A stretch of 64,000 nt of DNA from Bacteroidota bacterium (GTDB lineage: Bacteria > Bacteroidota > Bacteroidia > Chitinophagales > Chitinophagaceae): positions 62,001-126,000 of the forward strand of contig CANGQJ010000004.1 in the NCBI GenBank assembly GCA_947456625.1, given 5' to 3'. Position 1 is the stretch's first letter. The number at the start of each line of letters is the position of its first letter. The position numbers and the translations under genes are program-made. The notes below the pieces were generated by a model, which did no database searches, had not been told where the DNA came from, and saw only the letters and a list, made by a program, of their open reading frames with translations. Positions 14,874-23,799 of the stretch are shown here, in pieces.

Positions 14874-15659
14874 ATGGAAAATTTATATGTTATTAAAATA
14901 GGAGGAAATATTGTTGACAATCCAGCATTGTTGACCGAGTGCCTTGCTGCCTTTGCTAAAATTAAAGGGCAGGCTATTTTAGTGCATGGTGGTGGAAAGC
15001 TAGCTACTAGTTTGGCGGCAAACTTGGGAGTGGAACAAACTATGGTGGAAGGACGAAGAATTACAGATGCAGAAACTTTAAAAATTGTAACCATGGTTTA
15101 TGCGGGTTACATTAATAAAAATATAGTAGCTACTTTACAATCGCTTAAGGTTAATGCCATGGGATTGACTGGTGCTGACGGCAATTTAATTAAAGCACAT
15201 AAGCGAGTACATGCAAGCATAGATTATGGATTTGTTGGTGATGTAGACGAAATTAATGTTGGATTAATACAAAAACTATTAGCAGAAAATATAAGATTAG
15301 TAATTGCCCCTATCACTCATAACGGGGAAGGACAGGTATTAAATACCAATGCTGACACTATTGCACAAAGTATTGCCACTGGACTTGCAGGATCATATCA
15401 AGTGCATTTAATATTTGGTTTTGAAAAAGAGGGCGTATTGTTGGATGTGGATGTCCCCAGTTCACTCATTAAGCATATCAATGAACCCAGTTACCAAAAA
15501 CTCAAAGCAGACAAAGTGATCTTTGAGGGAATGGTCCCCAAAATTGACAATGCTTTTAAAGCCTTAGATAACGGCGTAAAATCGGTTATCATTGGTAGCG
15601 CGGAAAAAATGAATGAATTAATTAATGGTACCACGGGTACAACAATCACAAAGACATGA
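14874..15659 (+). CDS. argB: N-acylglutamate kinase
   Basis: A 261-residue amino-acid-kinase-fold enzyme (acetylglutamate kinase, EC 2.7.2.8 family) that phosphorylates N-acylglutamate. It shows VIKIGGNIVD (6-15), LVHGGGKLAT (about 37-46), GRRITDAETL and MGLTGADGNLIKA, with ATP-site lysines near both ends. It lacks the N-terminal helix of arginine-inhibited hexameric enzymes, so direct feedback inhibition by arginine is not expected from the sequence. Its stop overlaps the argE start by 4 nt (ATGA), indicating translational coupling. Confidence 0.95.
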   Translation: MENLYVIKIGGNIVDNPALLTECLAAFAKIKGQAILVHGGGKLATSLAANLGVEQTMVEGRRITDAETLKIVTMVYAGYINKNIVATLQSLKVNAMGLTGADGNLIKAHKRVHASIDYGFVGDVDEINVGLIQKLLAENIRLVIAPITHNGEGQVLNTNADTIAQSIATGLAGSYQVHLIFGFEKEGVLLDVDVPSSLIKHINEPSYQKLKADKVIFEGMVPKIDNAFKALDNGVKSVIIGSAEKMNELINGTTGTTITKT

Positions 15660-16747
15660 CAAATCAAATTAACAACCTAACTATAAACGAATTACAATCT
15701 AAAGCAGTTCAATTATTAAAAAAATTAATTGCTACCTCTTCCTTTAGCAAAGAAGAAGATTTAACGGGAGATATCATTGAAGCTTTTTTGGCATCGCACA
15801 AAATTAAAACTGGAAGGATTAAAAATAATATTTGGGCAACTAACTTATATTTTGATTCTACAAAGCCCTCTATTTTGTTAAACTCTCATCATGATACGGT
15901 AAAGCCAAACAAAGGGTACACTTTAGATCCTTTTAGTCCAATTGAAAAAGATGAAAAACTTTATGGATTAGGCAGTAACGATGCAGGCGGATGTTTGGTA
16001 AGTTTAATTGCTTGTTTTTTATATTACTATGATCATCAAAACCTACCCTATAATTTAGTACTGGTAGCTTCGGCCGAAGAAGAAGTTTCGGGTCACGAGG
16101 GCATTGAATTGGCATTAAAATCTATTCCAACAATTGCTTTTGGAATAGTTGGAGAACCTACTTTACTTGAAATGGCCATTGCCGAAAGAGGTTTAATGGT
16201 TTTAGATGTAGTAGCTACAGGAAAAGCTGGACACGCTGCAAGAGAGGAGGGAGAAAGCGCACTTTATAAAATATTACCTGACCTAAATTGGTTTAAAACG
16301 CATCAATTTGAAAAGGTGTCTGATTTATTGGGCGCAGTAAAAATGAGCGTAACAGTAATAGAAACCGATAATAAACAACACAATGTGGTGCCTGCTTCTT
16401 GTAAAATGGTGGTTGACGTGCGTGTAAATGAATTATATAGTTTTGAGGAAATATTAGAAACTATTTCAAAAAATGTTTCAGCTTTAGTTACTCCAAGAAG
16501 TTTAAGAATGAGATCCACCGGGATTTCTCTTGACCATATCTTAATTAAAGCTGGAACGGCTTTAGGCAAAGGGTACTATGGATCTGTAACTACTTCGGAC
16601 AAAGCATTAATGCCTTTTCCAACTTTAAAAATGGGGCCTGGCGACTCGGCCAGAAGCCATACTGCAGACGAGTTTATATATATTAACGAAATCAAGGATG
16701 GTGTTTCTACTTATATCCAATTACTTTCAACTATTTTTACAATATGA
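15656..16747 (+). CDS. argE: M20-family N-acyl-ornithine/citrulline deacylase
   Basis: A 363-residue M20 metallopeptidase-fold deacylase. With an ArgF'-type pathway upstream, its substrate should be N-acylcitrulline, releasing citrulline for argG; this is an inference. The metal and catalytic residues lie in NSHHDTVKP (His/Asp, about 76-84), GSNDAGG (about 105-111) and AEEEVSGHEG (catalytic Glu pair, about 140). ATGA overlaps link it to argB before and argH after (4 nt each). The length is normal for the family. Confidence 0.92.
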   Translation: MTNQINNLTINELQSKAVQLLKKLIATSSFSKEEDLTGDIIEAFLASHKIKTGRIKNNIWATNLYFDSTKPSILLNSHHDTVKPNKGYTLDPFSPIEKDEKLYGLGSNDAGGCLVSLIACFLYYYDHQNLPYNLVLVASAEEEVSGHEGIELALKSIPTIAFGIVGEPTLLEMAIAERGLMVLDVVATGKAGHAAREEGESALYKILPDLNWFKTHQFEKVSDLLGAVKMSVTVIETDNKQHNVVPASCKMVVDVRVNELYSFEEILETISKNVSALVTPRSLRMRSTGISLDHILIKAGTALGKGYYGSVTTSDKALMPFPTLKMGPGDSARSHTADEFIYINEIKDGVSTYIQLLSTIFTI

Positions 16748-18081
16748 GTAAGTTATGGCAAAAAAATAATAATGTAGCAACTGCTGTAGAGCAGTTTACC
16801 ATTGGCAACGATCAAGCTATGGATTTGTATTTGGCAGCTTATGATGTGTTAGGATCTATTGCGCACACCACCATGTTATCCGAAGTGGGACTATTAACTA
16901 AGCAAGAGCAAGTAGATTTAAAAAAAGCATTGGTTGAGATTTATGAATTAATAGAAGCCGGAAATTTTAAATTAGAAGTAGGGGTAGAGGATATCCATTC
17001 GCAAGTTGAAATCTTGTTGACTCAAAAGTTAGGAGATGTTGGTAAAAAAATTCATAGTGCAAGAAGTAGAAACGATCAGGTTTTAGTAGATATTAAATTA
17101 TTTTTACGCGCCGAATTAATGCAATTAACCACTGCAGTCCAAGGCTTATTTAATTTATTGCAACAAAAGAGCGAAGCCTTTAAAAATGATTTACTACCTG
17201 GTTACACACATTTGCAATTGGCTATGCCTTCTAGTTTTGGTTTATGGTTAGGTGCTTATGCCGAAAGTTTAGTGGACGATATGACTACTTTGCAAGCTGC
17301 CTATAAAATTGTAAATAAAAATCCTTTGGGATCGGCTGCTGGTTATGGATCTTCTTTCCCAATTAATAGAACAAGAACTACAGAGTTATTGGGTTTTGAA
17401 ACCTTAAATTATAATGTGGTGTATGCGCAAATGGGACGCGGTAAAGCGGAGCGTATAACTGCCATGGCCTTGGCTAATTTTGCAGATACTTTAGCTAAAC
17501 TAAGCATGGATGCTTGTTTATTTATGAATCAAAATTTTGGTTTCATTAAATTCCCCGAATCGCTTACTACAGGTTCTAGCATTATGCCGCATAAAAAAAA
17601 TCCGGATGTTTTTGAATTAATAAGATCATATTGTAATCGTATTAAGGCATTGCCAAATGAGATTATGATGATGACTACTAATTTACCTTCTGGATATCAT
17701 CGTGATTTGCAGTTATTAAAAGAGCATTTATTTCCTGCTTTTCAACAATTAAGAAATTGTATGGAAATGGCTTCTTTGATGATTCAAAATATGGAAATTA
17801 AAAAAGACATTTTAGCTGATCCAAAATATCAATATTTATTTAGTGTGGAAGAGGTAAATAAATTAGTAAATGGAGGTATGCCATTTAGAGATGCGTATAA
17901 AAAAATTGGGATAGACATTGAGGAAGGTAAATTTACTTATGACACCCATATTACCCATACCCATGAGGGAAGTATAGGAAACTTAGGTACAGAAGCAGTT
18001 TCAAATTTAATGAAAACTGTAATTGCAGAATTAGATTTTGAAAAAGTTAACAAACAAATTGAGCTATTATTGAAAAGCTAA
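16744..18081 (+). CDS. argH: argininosuccinate lyase
   Basis: A 445-residue lyase (EC 4.3.2.1) that splits argininosuccinate to arginine and fumarate, the last step of the pathway. The fumarase-superfamily signature GSSIMPHKKNPD lies at about 277-288, and HSARSRNDQV and GYTHLQLAMP are present. It overlaps argE by 4 nt and closes the arginine block; the FKBP gene follows 43 nt later with no terminator between. Confidence 0.96.
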   Translation: MSKLWQKNNNVATAVEQFTIGNDQAMDLYLAAYDVLGSIAHTTMLSEVGLLTKQEQVDLKKALVEIYELIEAGNFKLEVGVEDIHSQVEILLTQKLGDVGKKIHSARSRNDQVLVDIKLFLRAELMQLTTAVQGLFNLLQQKSEAFKNDLLPGYTHLQLAMPSSFGLWLGAYAESLVDDMTTLQAAYKIVNKNPLGSAAGYGSSFPINRTRTTELLGFETLNYNVVYAQMGRGKAERITAMALANFADTLAKLSMDACLFMNQNFGFIKFPESLTTGSSIMPHKKNPDVFELIRSYCNRIKALPNEIMMMTTNLPSGYHRDLQLLKEHLFPAFQQLRNCMEMASLMIQNMEIKKDILADPKYQYLFSVEEVNKLVNGGMPFRDAYKKIGIDIEEGKFTYDTHITHTHEGSIGNLGTEAVSNLMKTVIAELDFEKVNKQIELLLKS

Positions 18082-18124
18082 ATGTATTTTTGGCAGCTTA
18101 ATAAACAAATTATAATTAAAACAT

Positions 18125-18853
18125 ATGAAAAAAGGACTTATTCTAGGTTTAACATTTCTTGCAAACATGGTCTTGTTTGCACAAACCAAAACAGTAGCTA
18201 CAAAAGTGGCTCCTACAAAGCCAAAACAGACCTCGGCAACTACGCCTGCACAAACATTAAAAACTACTAAGGACAGTGCTTCTTATGCTTTGGGTTATAG
18301 AATTGCACAAAGTTTAAAAGGTCAGGGTTTACAGGATATTAACTTTGAATTGTTTAAAAAAGGAATGGCTGCGGGGACCTCTGCTAAAACAGAAATCCCA
18401 GATAGCTTATTAGATGTATGTATTAAAAACTACCAAGATAAAATGAGTCAAGAAAAAATCGCAATTAACAGAGCGGCAGGAAAAGCATTTTTAGAAGAAA
18501 ATGCAAAAAAACCAGGTGTTGTAAAAATGACAAATGGTATGCAATACCTTGTGTTAACTCCAGGTACGGATACAGTACACCCTACCTTAAAAAGCAAAGT
18601 AAAATGTCATTACCATGGCACTTTAATTGATGGTACAGTATTTGACAGCTCTGTTCAAAGAGGTGAGCCAATTAGTTTCCCATTAAATGGTGTAATTAAA
18701 GGATGGCAAGATGCTGTACAATTAATGACTGTAGGTGCAAAATGGAGATTATTTATCCCATCAGAGCTAGCTTATGGCGAACGTTCGGCTGGACCAGTAA
18801 TTGGACCTGGATCTACATTAATTTTTGATGTAGAGTTATTGGGAATAGAGTAA
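18125..18853 (+). CDS. periplasmic FKBP-type peptidyl-prolyl isomerase
   Basis: A 242-residue FKBP/FkpA-Mip-type isomerase (EC 5.2.1.8). A signal peptide (about 1-20, ending LFAQT) is followed by a Lys/Thr-rich linker. An FKBP_N dimerisation region (about 50-125, starting DSASYALGYRIAQSL) and an FKBP catalytic domain (about 145-242) follow, with GTLIDGTVFDSS, WQDAVQLMTVGAKWRLFIPSELAYG and GSTLIFDVELLGI. It should fold envelope proteins. It lies 43 nt after argH and ends at a strong terminator, so it may be read through from the arginine operon. Confidence 0.93.
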   Translation: MKKGLILGLTFLANMVLFAQTKTVATKVAPTKPKQTSATTPAQTLKTTKDSASYALGYRIAQSLKGQGLQDINFELFKKGMAAGTSAKTEIPDSLLDVCIKNYQDKMSQEKIAINRAAGKAFLEENAKKPGVVKMTNGMQYLVLTPGTDTVHPTLKSKVKCHYHGTLIDGTVFDSSVQRGEPISFPLNGVIKGWQDAVQLMTVGAKWRLFIPSELAYGERSAGPVIGPGSTLIFDVELLGIE

Positions 18854-18873
18854 CAAACCCCAAAAAATACTTT

Positions 18874-18903
18874 AAACACCCCCAATTTTGGGGGTGTTTT
18901 TAT
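18874..18903 (+). terminator. terminator of the arg-FKBP transcript
   Basis: A 10-bp perfect stem, AAACACCCCC (18874-18883) and GGGGGTGTTT (18890-18899), has a 6-nt loop and a T-run. It sits 20 nt after the FKBP gene. Confidence 0.9.
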
Positions 18904-18916
18904 TGGTATTATGTGG

Positions 18917-18924
18917 TAATTTTG
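18917..18924 (+). promoter_or_regulatory. -7 box before beta-lactamase-like gene
   Basis: TAATTTTG is an exact TAnnTTTG match 19 nt before the ATG at 18944. It immediately follows the FKBP terminator. Confidence 0.6.
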
Positions 18925-18943
18925 AATTTGATAAATAAATGTT

Positions 18944-19672
18944 ATGATACAAAGGTTTAGTGTGTTTGTTTTGATCGTTTTTGGTGCTTTTGCATGTTCA
19001 CCAAACAATGTAAAAACCGATCCTAATATTGAAAAAATATTAGATAGTGCAAATGTGAAAGGATGCTTTGCGCTAATGGAAAATGGATCCGGGCAATTTA
19101 CAATTATTAATTTATCGCAGTATAAGGATTCTGCATTTGCCCCACTTAACACTTACTTTGCAATACCTACTTTAGTTGCGCTAGACAAAGGATATATTAA
19201 TCACACTGCAAGTACTTGGGTAAGTCCAGACGATACAGTTTATTATCAAGCCCTTATGGAAAAAATTGGAAGGGTATCCTTATTAAAAACGATGGATTCC
19301 TTGCATTACGGCAAAGGTATTGTAAGTAATAATCTTACTAATTTTTGGAATGATGGTTCGCTTAAAATTACTGCAGACGAACAATTAGGGTTGATTAAAA
19401 AACTATATTTTAATCAATTGCCTTTTCAAAAAAGATCACATGAAATTTATAAGCAAATGATCCTTAAAGAAGATAATGCAAATTATAAATTAAGTTATAT
19501 TCTTGGAACAAATGCAAAGGAGCCATTACAATGGATATTAGGTTATGTGGAAGAAAACAAGCATCCCTACTTTTTTGTAATGCATATCAATGGTTCGCAA
19601 TCTGGTAACAATACAGTTGCTTTATTAAAAACAATTTTAACGCAACAAGGCTTTCTAAAGGGTTTGAGATAA
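18944..19672 (+). CDS. lipoprotein resembling class D beta-lactamase, catalytic residues lost
   Basis: A 242-residue lipoprotein (lipobox FGAFAC, Cys18) whose body aligns along its length with OXA-type class D beta-lactamases. It has GCFALMENGSG, FAPLNTYFAIPTLVALDKG (66-84), IGRVSLLKTMDSLHYGKG, FWNDGSLKITADEQ (134-147), LYFNQLPF and a C-terminal YVEENKHPYFFVMHI strand. The active-site S-T-F-K is N-T-Y-F (69-72), a segment of about 20 residues holding the SxV motif is missing, YGN is YGK, and KTG is ILG (186-188). A penicillin-interacting hydrolase is therefore unlikely; a binding or structural role, or simple decay, are the options. It has its own promoter between the FKBP gene and ispG. Confidence 0.8.
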   Translation: MIQRFSVFVLIVFGAFACSPNNVKTDPNIEKILDSANVKGCFALMENGSGQFTIINLSQYKDSAFAPLNTYFAIPTLVALDKGYINHTASTWVSPDDTVYYQALMEKIGRVSLLKTMDSLHYGKGIVSNNLTNFWNDGSLKITADEQLGLIKKLYFNQLPFQKRSHEIYKQMILKEDNANYKLSYILGTNAKEPLQWILGYVEENKHPYFFVMHINGSQSGNNTVALLKTILTQQGFLKGLR

Positions 19673-19706
19673 TTTATCAACTTATACGCAACTAATATAT
19701 TTATCT

Positions 19707-21731
19707 ATGCAGTATTATAGTAACTCATTAACTTCTTATCAACGCTTTATGACCAGAGAGGTAAAAGTGGGCAACTTGGTTATTGGTGGCGGCAATCCAG
19801 TTCGTGTGCAAACTATGACCACGACTGATACCATGGACACAGATGCAACAGTTGCTCAGGTGATTAAATGTATAGAAGCAGGTGCCGAGTTGGTAAGAAT
19901 TACAGCACCAAGTAAAAAAGAGGCAGATAATTTAGCAAATATTAAAGCAGCATTAAGCGCCAAGGGATACCATACGCCGCTTGTTGCAGATATTCACTTT
20001 ACACCCAATGCAGCAGAAATTGCTGCAACCATTGTTGAAAAAGTTAGAGTGAACCCAGGCAATTATGTAGATAAGAAAAAATTTGAGCAAATTGAATATA
20101 CCGACGCAGAATATATAGAGGAAATTGAAAGAATTAGAGAAAGATTTACTCCATTGGTTTTAATATGCAAGGAACATGGCACAGCTATGCGTATTGGAAC
20201 CAATCATGGTTCATTGAGTGATAGAATTATGAGCAGGTATGGTGATACTGCTAATGGGATGGTAGAGAGTGCTATGGAGTTTTTACGTATTTCACGTAGT
20301 TTGGACTATCATCAAATAATATTAAGTATGAAGTCCAGTAATCCTCAGGTTATGGTGCATGCCTACCGATTATTATTGCAACAAATGCATAATGAGTTTG
20401 GAGAATGTTATCCTTTGCATTTAGGCGTAACGGAAGCAGGTGATGGGGAAGACGGAAGAATTAAGAGTGCCATTGGCATTGGTACATTATTAGAAGATGG
20501 TATTGGCGATACCATAAGAGTAAGTTTAACCGAAGATCCTGAATTAGAAATACCTGTTTGTAGGGATATAGTAAAAAGATACAATGGGCAAGCTACGAAT
20601 TTAAGTAGCTCAACCATTTTACCAATTGATAAACTTCCCTATAATCCGTTTGAATATAAAAGAAGAAAAAGTTTTGAAATTAAAAATATTGGAGGCAGTC
20701 ATGTCCCTGTAGTATTTGCCGATTTAAGTCATTTGGATACCATTTCGAGAGAAAGTTTAATTGCTATTGGCTATACTTATAATAGCGTGACAGATAAATG
20801 GACTATTAGTGACGCTGCTGCAGATTATGTATTTGTAGGAAACAATACAATAAATTTTGATTTGCCTGGAACCCTTAGTGTGATTATGCCGCAGCAGCAT
20901 TGGAGTAATCAATCTAATGCGATAAATCATTATCCTTTATTTGATACTAGCTCATTTTTAGCCGCTACTGAAAAATCAAATGCTATTCAATTTGTAATGG
21001 TTGATTGCTATTGTACTGCAAATAATACAAGTGACGAACAATTATTAAAAATCGCAAAAGACCCAACCGTTGTTTTTTGTTTAAGTAGTACTTTACAACA
21101 TGCTATGCCAGCGGTTAGACGCATGTTTGTGAAATTCATGGAATTGGGAATTGAAAATCCTGTTATATTAATTACGGATAGTAATCATAATACAACAGAT
21201 GAACATTTAATACATTTTGCAACCGAAACGGGTGCTTTATTATTAGATGGAATGGGTGATGGGATTTGGTTAACAGTTTCAGATAAGGTGTATGAAAGTG
21301 CAAAAGGTAAAATGGCGAACTTATCTGGTAGAAATTACATAAGCAATACCTCCATTGAACAATTTTTGAATGCTACTAGCTTTGGTATTTTACAAGCAAC
21401 AAGAACAAGAATTTCCAAAACGGAATATATCTCTTGTCCAAGCTGTGGTCGTACTTTATTTGAATTGCAAGAGACCACTGCTAAAATTAGGAAAGTCACT
21501 AATCATTTAAAAGGATTAAAAATAGCCATAATGGGTTGTATTGTAAATGGCCCAGGCGAAATGGCCGATGCTGATTTTGGTTATGTAGGCAGTGGGGTTG
21601 GTAAAATAACCTTATACAAAGGGAAAGAAGTTATGAAACGCAATATTGACAGTGAAGTAGCTGTTGATGAATTAATTCAATTGTTAAAAGACAATGATGC
21701 ATGGATAGAGCCATTGCAACATGAAGCCTAA
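19707..21731 (+). CDS. ispG: 4-hydroxy-3-methylbut-2-enyl diphosphate synthase, large type
   Basis: A 674-residue IspG/GcpE, the [4Fe-4S] enzyme that makes HMBPP from MEcPP in the MEP isoprenoid pathway. The N-terminal TIM barrel is clear (VRVQTMTTTDTMDTDATVAQ, GTNHGSLSDRI). The C-terminal cluster domain has CPSCGR (Cys577, Cys580) and MGCIVNGPGE (Cys611). It carries the ~250-residue insert between barrel and cluster domain that defines the large form found in plants, Chlamydiae and Bacteroidota, against ~370 residues in E. coli. A near-consensus box TATATTTA (19696-19703) lies 3 nt before the ATG. The acyltransferase follows after 3 nt. Confidence 0.95.
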   Translation: MQYYSNSLTSYQRFMTREVKVGNLVIGGGNPVRVQTMTTTDTMDTDATVAQVIKCIEAGAELVRITAPSKKEADNLANIKAALSAKGYHTPLVADIHFTPNAAEIAATIVEKVRVNPGNYVDKKKFEQIEYTDAEYIEEIERIRERFTPLVLICKEHGTAMRIGTNHGSLSDRIMSRYGDTANGMVESAMEFLRISRSLDYHQIILSMKSSNPQVMVHAYRLLLQQMHNEFGECYPLHLGVTEAGDGEDGRIKSAIGIGTLLEDGIGDTIRVSLTEDPELEIPVCRDIVKRYNGQATNLSSSTILPIDKLPYNPFEYKRRKSFEIKNIGGSHVPVVFADLSHLDTISRESLIAIGYTYNSVTDKWTISDAAADYVFVGNNTINFDLPGTLSVIMPQQHWSNQSNAINHYPLFDTSSFLAATEKSNAIQFVMVDCYCTANNTSDEQLLKIAKDPTVVFCLSSTLQHAMPAVRRMFVKFMELGIENPVILITDSNHNTTDEHLIHFATETGALLLDGMGDGIWLTVSDKVYESAKGKMANLSGRNYISNTSIEQFLNATSFGILQATRTRISKTEYISCPSCGRTLFELQETTAKIRKVTNHLKGLKIAIMGCIVNGPGEMADADFGYVGSGVGKITLYKGKEVMKRNIDSEVAVDELIQLLKDNDAWIEPLQHEA

Positions 21732-21734
21732 TTT

Positions 21735-22622
21735 ATGTATATTATATTTTATAGTTTATTTTATTTGATATCGCTACTTCCATGGCGTTTGATGTATTTG
21801 ATTAGTGACTTTATTTCGTTTTTATTAAGAAAGGTTATTAAATATAGGCTAGACGTTGTGCATCAAAATTTAGCTATTGCTTTCCCAAATAAGTCAAAAC
21901 ATGAACGTGAAAAAATTGCTAAAGATTTTTACCAACAATTCACCGATTCGTTTATTGAGAGCATAAAATTAATTTCCATTTCTGATAAAACGTTTCAAAA
22001 GCGTTTTAGCTCAAATATAGAAGTGCTCAACGACTTATATCAATCCGGGCAAAGCATTCAGTTTATGGCAGGCCATTTTTTTAATTGGGAATTTGCAAAC
22101 TGGGGAGTTGCAAAATATGGGAAGTGTCCATTTTTAGCAGTATATATGCCGCTTAGCAACAAAGGCTTTAATAAATTAATTTATGATGTAAGGGCTAAGT
22201 ATGGCACGGTGTTAATACCAGCAACTAGTTTTAGGAATCAGTTTCCAAAATATGTTTCTAAAGGTCAATATGGTTTGGCTTTGGCTGCCGATCAGAATCC
22301 GGGAAACCCTTTACAAGCTTATTGGGTTGATTTTTTTGGTAAACCAACTCCTTTTGTAAAAGGACCAGAGAAGGGAGCTAAACTTAATAATACTGCTCAA
22401 GTGTTTGTACATTTTTACAGAACTAAACGAGGATATTATCACTCACATTATGAAGTAATGACGACATCGCCTAATTATTTTAATGATGGCCAATTAACTG
22501 CATTGTATGTAAAAACCTTGGAAGAGAAAATAAAACAAATTCCTTCAAATTATTTATGGAGTCACCGCAGATGGAAGTATAATTATGATGCAGCGGTGCA
22601 TGAAAAGTTATTGGTTAAATAG
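21735..22622 (+). CDS. LpxL/HtrB-type lipid A acyltransferase family
   Basis: A 295-residue lysophospholipid-acyltransferase-fold protein of the LpxL/LpxM (lauroyl/myristoyl transferase) family. It has an N-terminal membrane anchor (about 1-30) and the catalytic HxxxxE motif in MAGHFFNWEFANWG (about 110-123). LAADQNPGNP and YLWSHRRWKYN near the end are typical. It should add a secondary acyl chain to lipid A at the inner membrane. The gene starts 3 nt after ispG and is probably co-transcribed. Bacteroidota lipid A acylation patterns differ, so the precise acceptor position is not assignable. Confidence 0.88.
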   Translation: MYIIFYSLFYLISLLPWRLMYLISDFISFLLRKVIKYRLDVVHQNLAIAFPNKSKHEREKIAKDFYQQFTDSFIESIKLISISDKTFQKRFSSNIEVLNDLYQSGQSIQFMAGHFFNWEFANWGVAKYGKCPFLAVYMPLSNKGFNKLIYDVRAKYGTVLIPATSFRNQFPKYVSKGQYGLALAADQNPGNPLQAYWVDFFGKPTPFVKGPEKGAKLNNTAQVFVHFYRTKRGYYHSHYEVMTTSPNYFNDGQLTALYVKTLEEKIKQIPSNYLWSHRRWKYNYDAAVHEKLLVK

Positions 22623-22646
22623 TTGCTTGTAATTAAATAAACGAAA

Positions 22647-23336
22647 TTAGTCCTCTAAAAAACTTGTTTTAGTATCATCTTTTTTTGTGATAGTAGGCTT
22701 CTTAATGTTTTCAAAACTAAATTTTTCCTTTAATTCCTGTATTGCATTCCATCCGTCTGCAACTGTTCTAATATTGTGAATGCCTTGCTTTTTTAATATA
22801 CTAGCAGCTAAGGTATTAGTTGCCCCATCTTCACTAATAATGTAAATATTAAAATGTTCGTCTAGTTCAGACATACTTCCTGGATCCATAAATTCAGCCA
22901 AGGGAAGTGAAACCGAATTTTTAATATGTGATTTATTAAAAGCAGCTTCGTCTCTGATATCAAGCGGCATTAAAAATTCATCAAAGGGAATATCCATGGC
23001 TAATTCGTCTACTTCTACTTCAATAAGCATATCATGCCTATTGCCTGCATCTTGCCAAGCTTCAAAACTACCTTTTAAATACCCAATAATCTTAGAAAAT
23101 TCGGCTTCTTTGAAATAGGCTAATGTTTCTTTTTCTAAAACAGGGTCTAAGATAAAAACAAGCGGAGTATCCTTTTTAATAGCACCTATTGCAACTGCGT
23201 ATTTAACAATAGCTGGAGGAATATGCAATGAATTAGGCACATGACTGTTTATCCAATGTTCCCTAGATCTAGTGTCTATTAAAATAGTTTCGGACGATTG
23301 TAATTGTTGCTTAAAGCTATTAAGGTCAAGCTGCAT
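22647..23336 (-). CDS. tandem rhodanese-like protein without catalytic cysteine
   Basis: A 229-residue protein with two rhodanese folds (about 5-100 and 115-210): ILIDTRSREHWINSHVPNS and LDIRDEAAFNKSHIKNS are the domain starts. It closely resembles the C-terminal half of MBL-rhodanese-rhodanese proteins of sulfide/persulfide metabolism, but has no metallo-beta-lactamase domain. Where the second rhodanese should have the catalytic Cys loop it reads YIISEDGATN, and the whole protein contains no cysteine, so it cannot transfer sulfur by the normal mechanism. It starts 1 nt after the arsR-type stop (ATG 23336; the upstream TTG at 23348 would overlap arsR), so the two are an operon. A protein-interaction role is possible. 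Confidence 0.82.
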   Translation of the reverse strand: MQLDLNSFKQQLQSSETILIDTRSREHWINSHVPNSLHIPPAIVKYAVAIGAIKKDTPLVFILDPVLEKETLAYFKEAEFSKIIGYLKGSFEAWQDAGNRHDMLIEVEVDELAMDIPFDEFLMPLDIRDEAAFNKSHIKNSVSLPLAEFMDPGSMSELDEHFNIYIISEDGATNTLAASILKKQGIHNIRTVADGWNAIQELKEKFSFENIKKPTITKKDDTKTSFLED

Positions 23337-23337
23337 C

Positions 23338-23673
23338 TTATCCAACAAGTTGTTCTACAAATTGATTCACTTCCTCTAATCTTGTGTAATCAACGGTATA
23401 AAAAATAAATTTTCCTTCTCTTGTGGTAATAACAATTCCTGCTCTTCTTAAGATAGCTAAGTGTTGAGAAGCTACCGATTGTTCAAGGCGTAATTTTACA
23501 TAAATTTCAGTGACTGTCATTTTTTGATGCTCATCAATAAGCTTTACAATTTGTTGACGCAATTTATGGTTTAAAGCCCTTAAAATCATTGCAGCTTTTT
23601 TGCTGTGTAGTAAGTCCACTTTTAATGGCGCTTTGCCATTAGAAAGATGTAATTGTGGTAAAGATTGGTTCAT
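23338..23673 (-). CDS. ArsR-family transcriptional regulator
   Basis: A 111-residue winged-helix ArsR-family repressor: LNHKLRQQIVKLIDEHQKMTVTEIYVKL then EQSVASQHLAILRRAGIVITTREGKFIFYTVD (helix-turn-helix plus wing, about 28-95). No CxC metal motif is present in the recognition helix; the protein has no cysteine at all, so it is not a classical metal sensor. It precedes the tandem rhodanese gene by 1 nt, recalling ArsR/BigR-type sulfur regulators of rhodanese genes, though those sense through cysteines. A palindrome at 23676-23692 in its leader is a candidate operator. Confidence 0.9.
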   Translation of the reverse strand: MNQSLPQLHLSNGKAPLKVDLLHSKKAAMILRALNHKLRQQIVKLIDEHQKMTVTEIYVKLRLEQSVASQHLAILRRAGIVITTREGKFIFYTVDYTRLEEVNQFVEQLVG

Positions 23674-23675
23674 GA

Positions 23676-23692
23676 CAATAATGTTATTATTG
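23676..23692. promoter_or_regulatory. palindromic candidate operator for the ArsR regulator
   Basis: CAATAAT (23676-23682), GTT, ATTATTG (23686-23692) is a perfect 7-bp inverted repeat. It lies just upstream of the arsR ATG and downstream of its -7 box, where a bound repressor would block transcription or early elongation. AT-rich palindromes of this kind are typical ArsR-family sites; binding is inferred. Confidence 0.5.
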
Positions 23693-23716
23693 GGGGGTTA
23701 TGAATATTTGCTTTTA

Positions 23717-23724
23717 CAAAGCTA
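23717..23724 (-). promoter_or_regulatory. -7 box of arsR-rhodanese promoter
   Basis: The minus strand reads TAGCTTTG, an exact TAnnTTTG match, 43 nt before the arsR ATG. Confidence 0.55.
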
Positions 23725-23799
23725 CATTATTAATTTAAAATTTAATATATAAAACTTACATAATTAATAAAATTCTATGACCGCTTATCAAATTTATTG

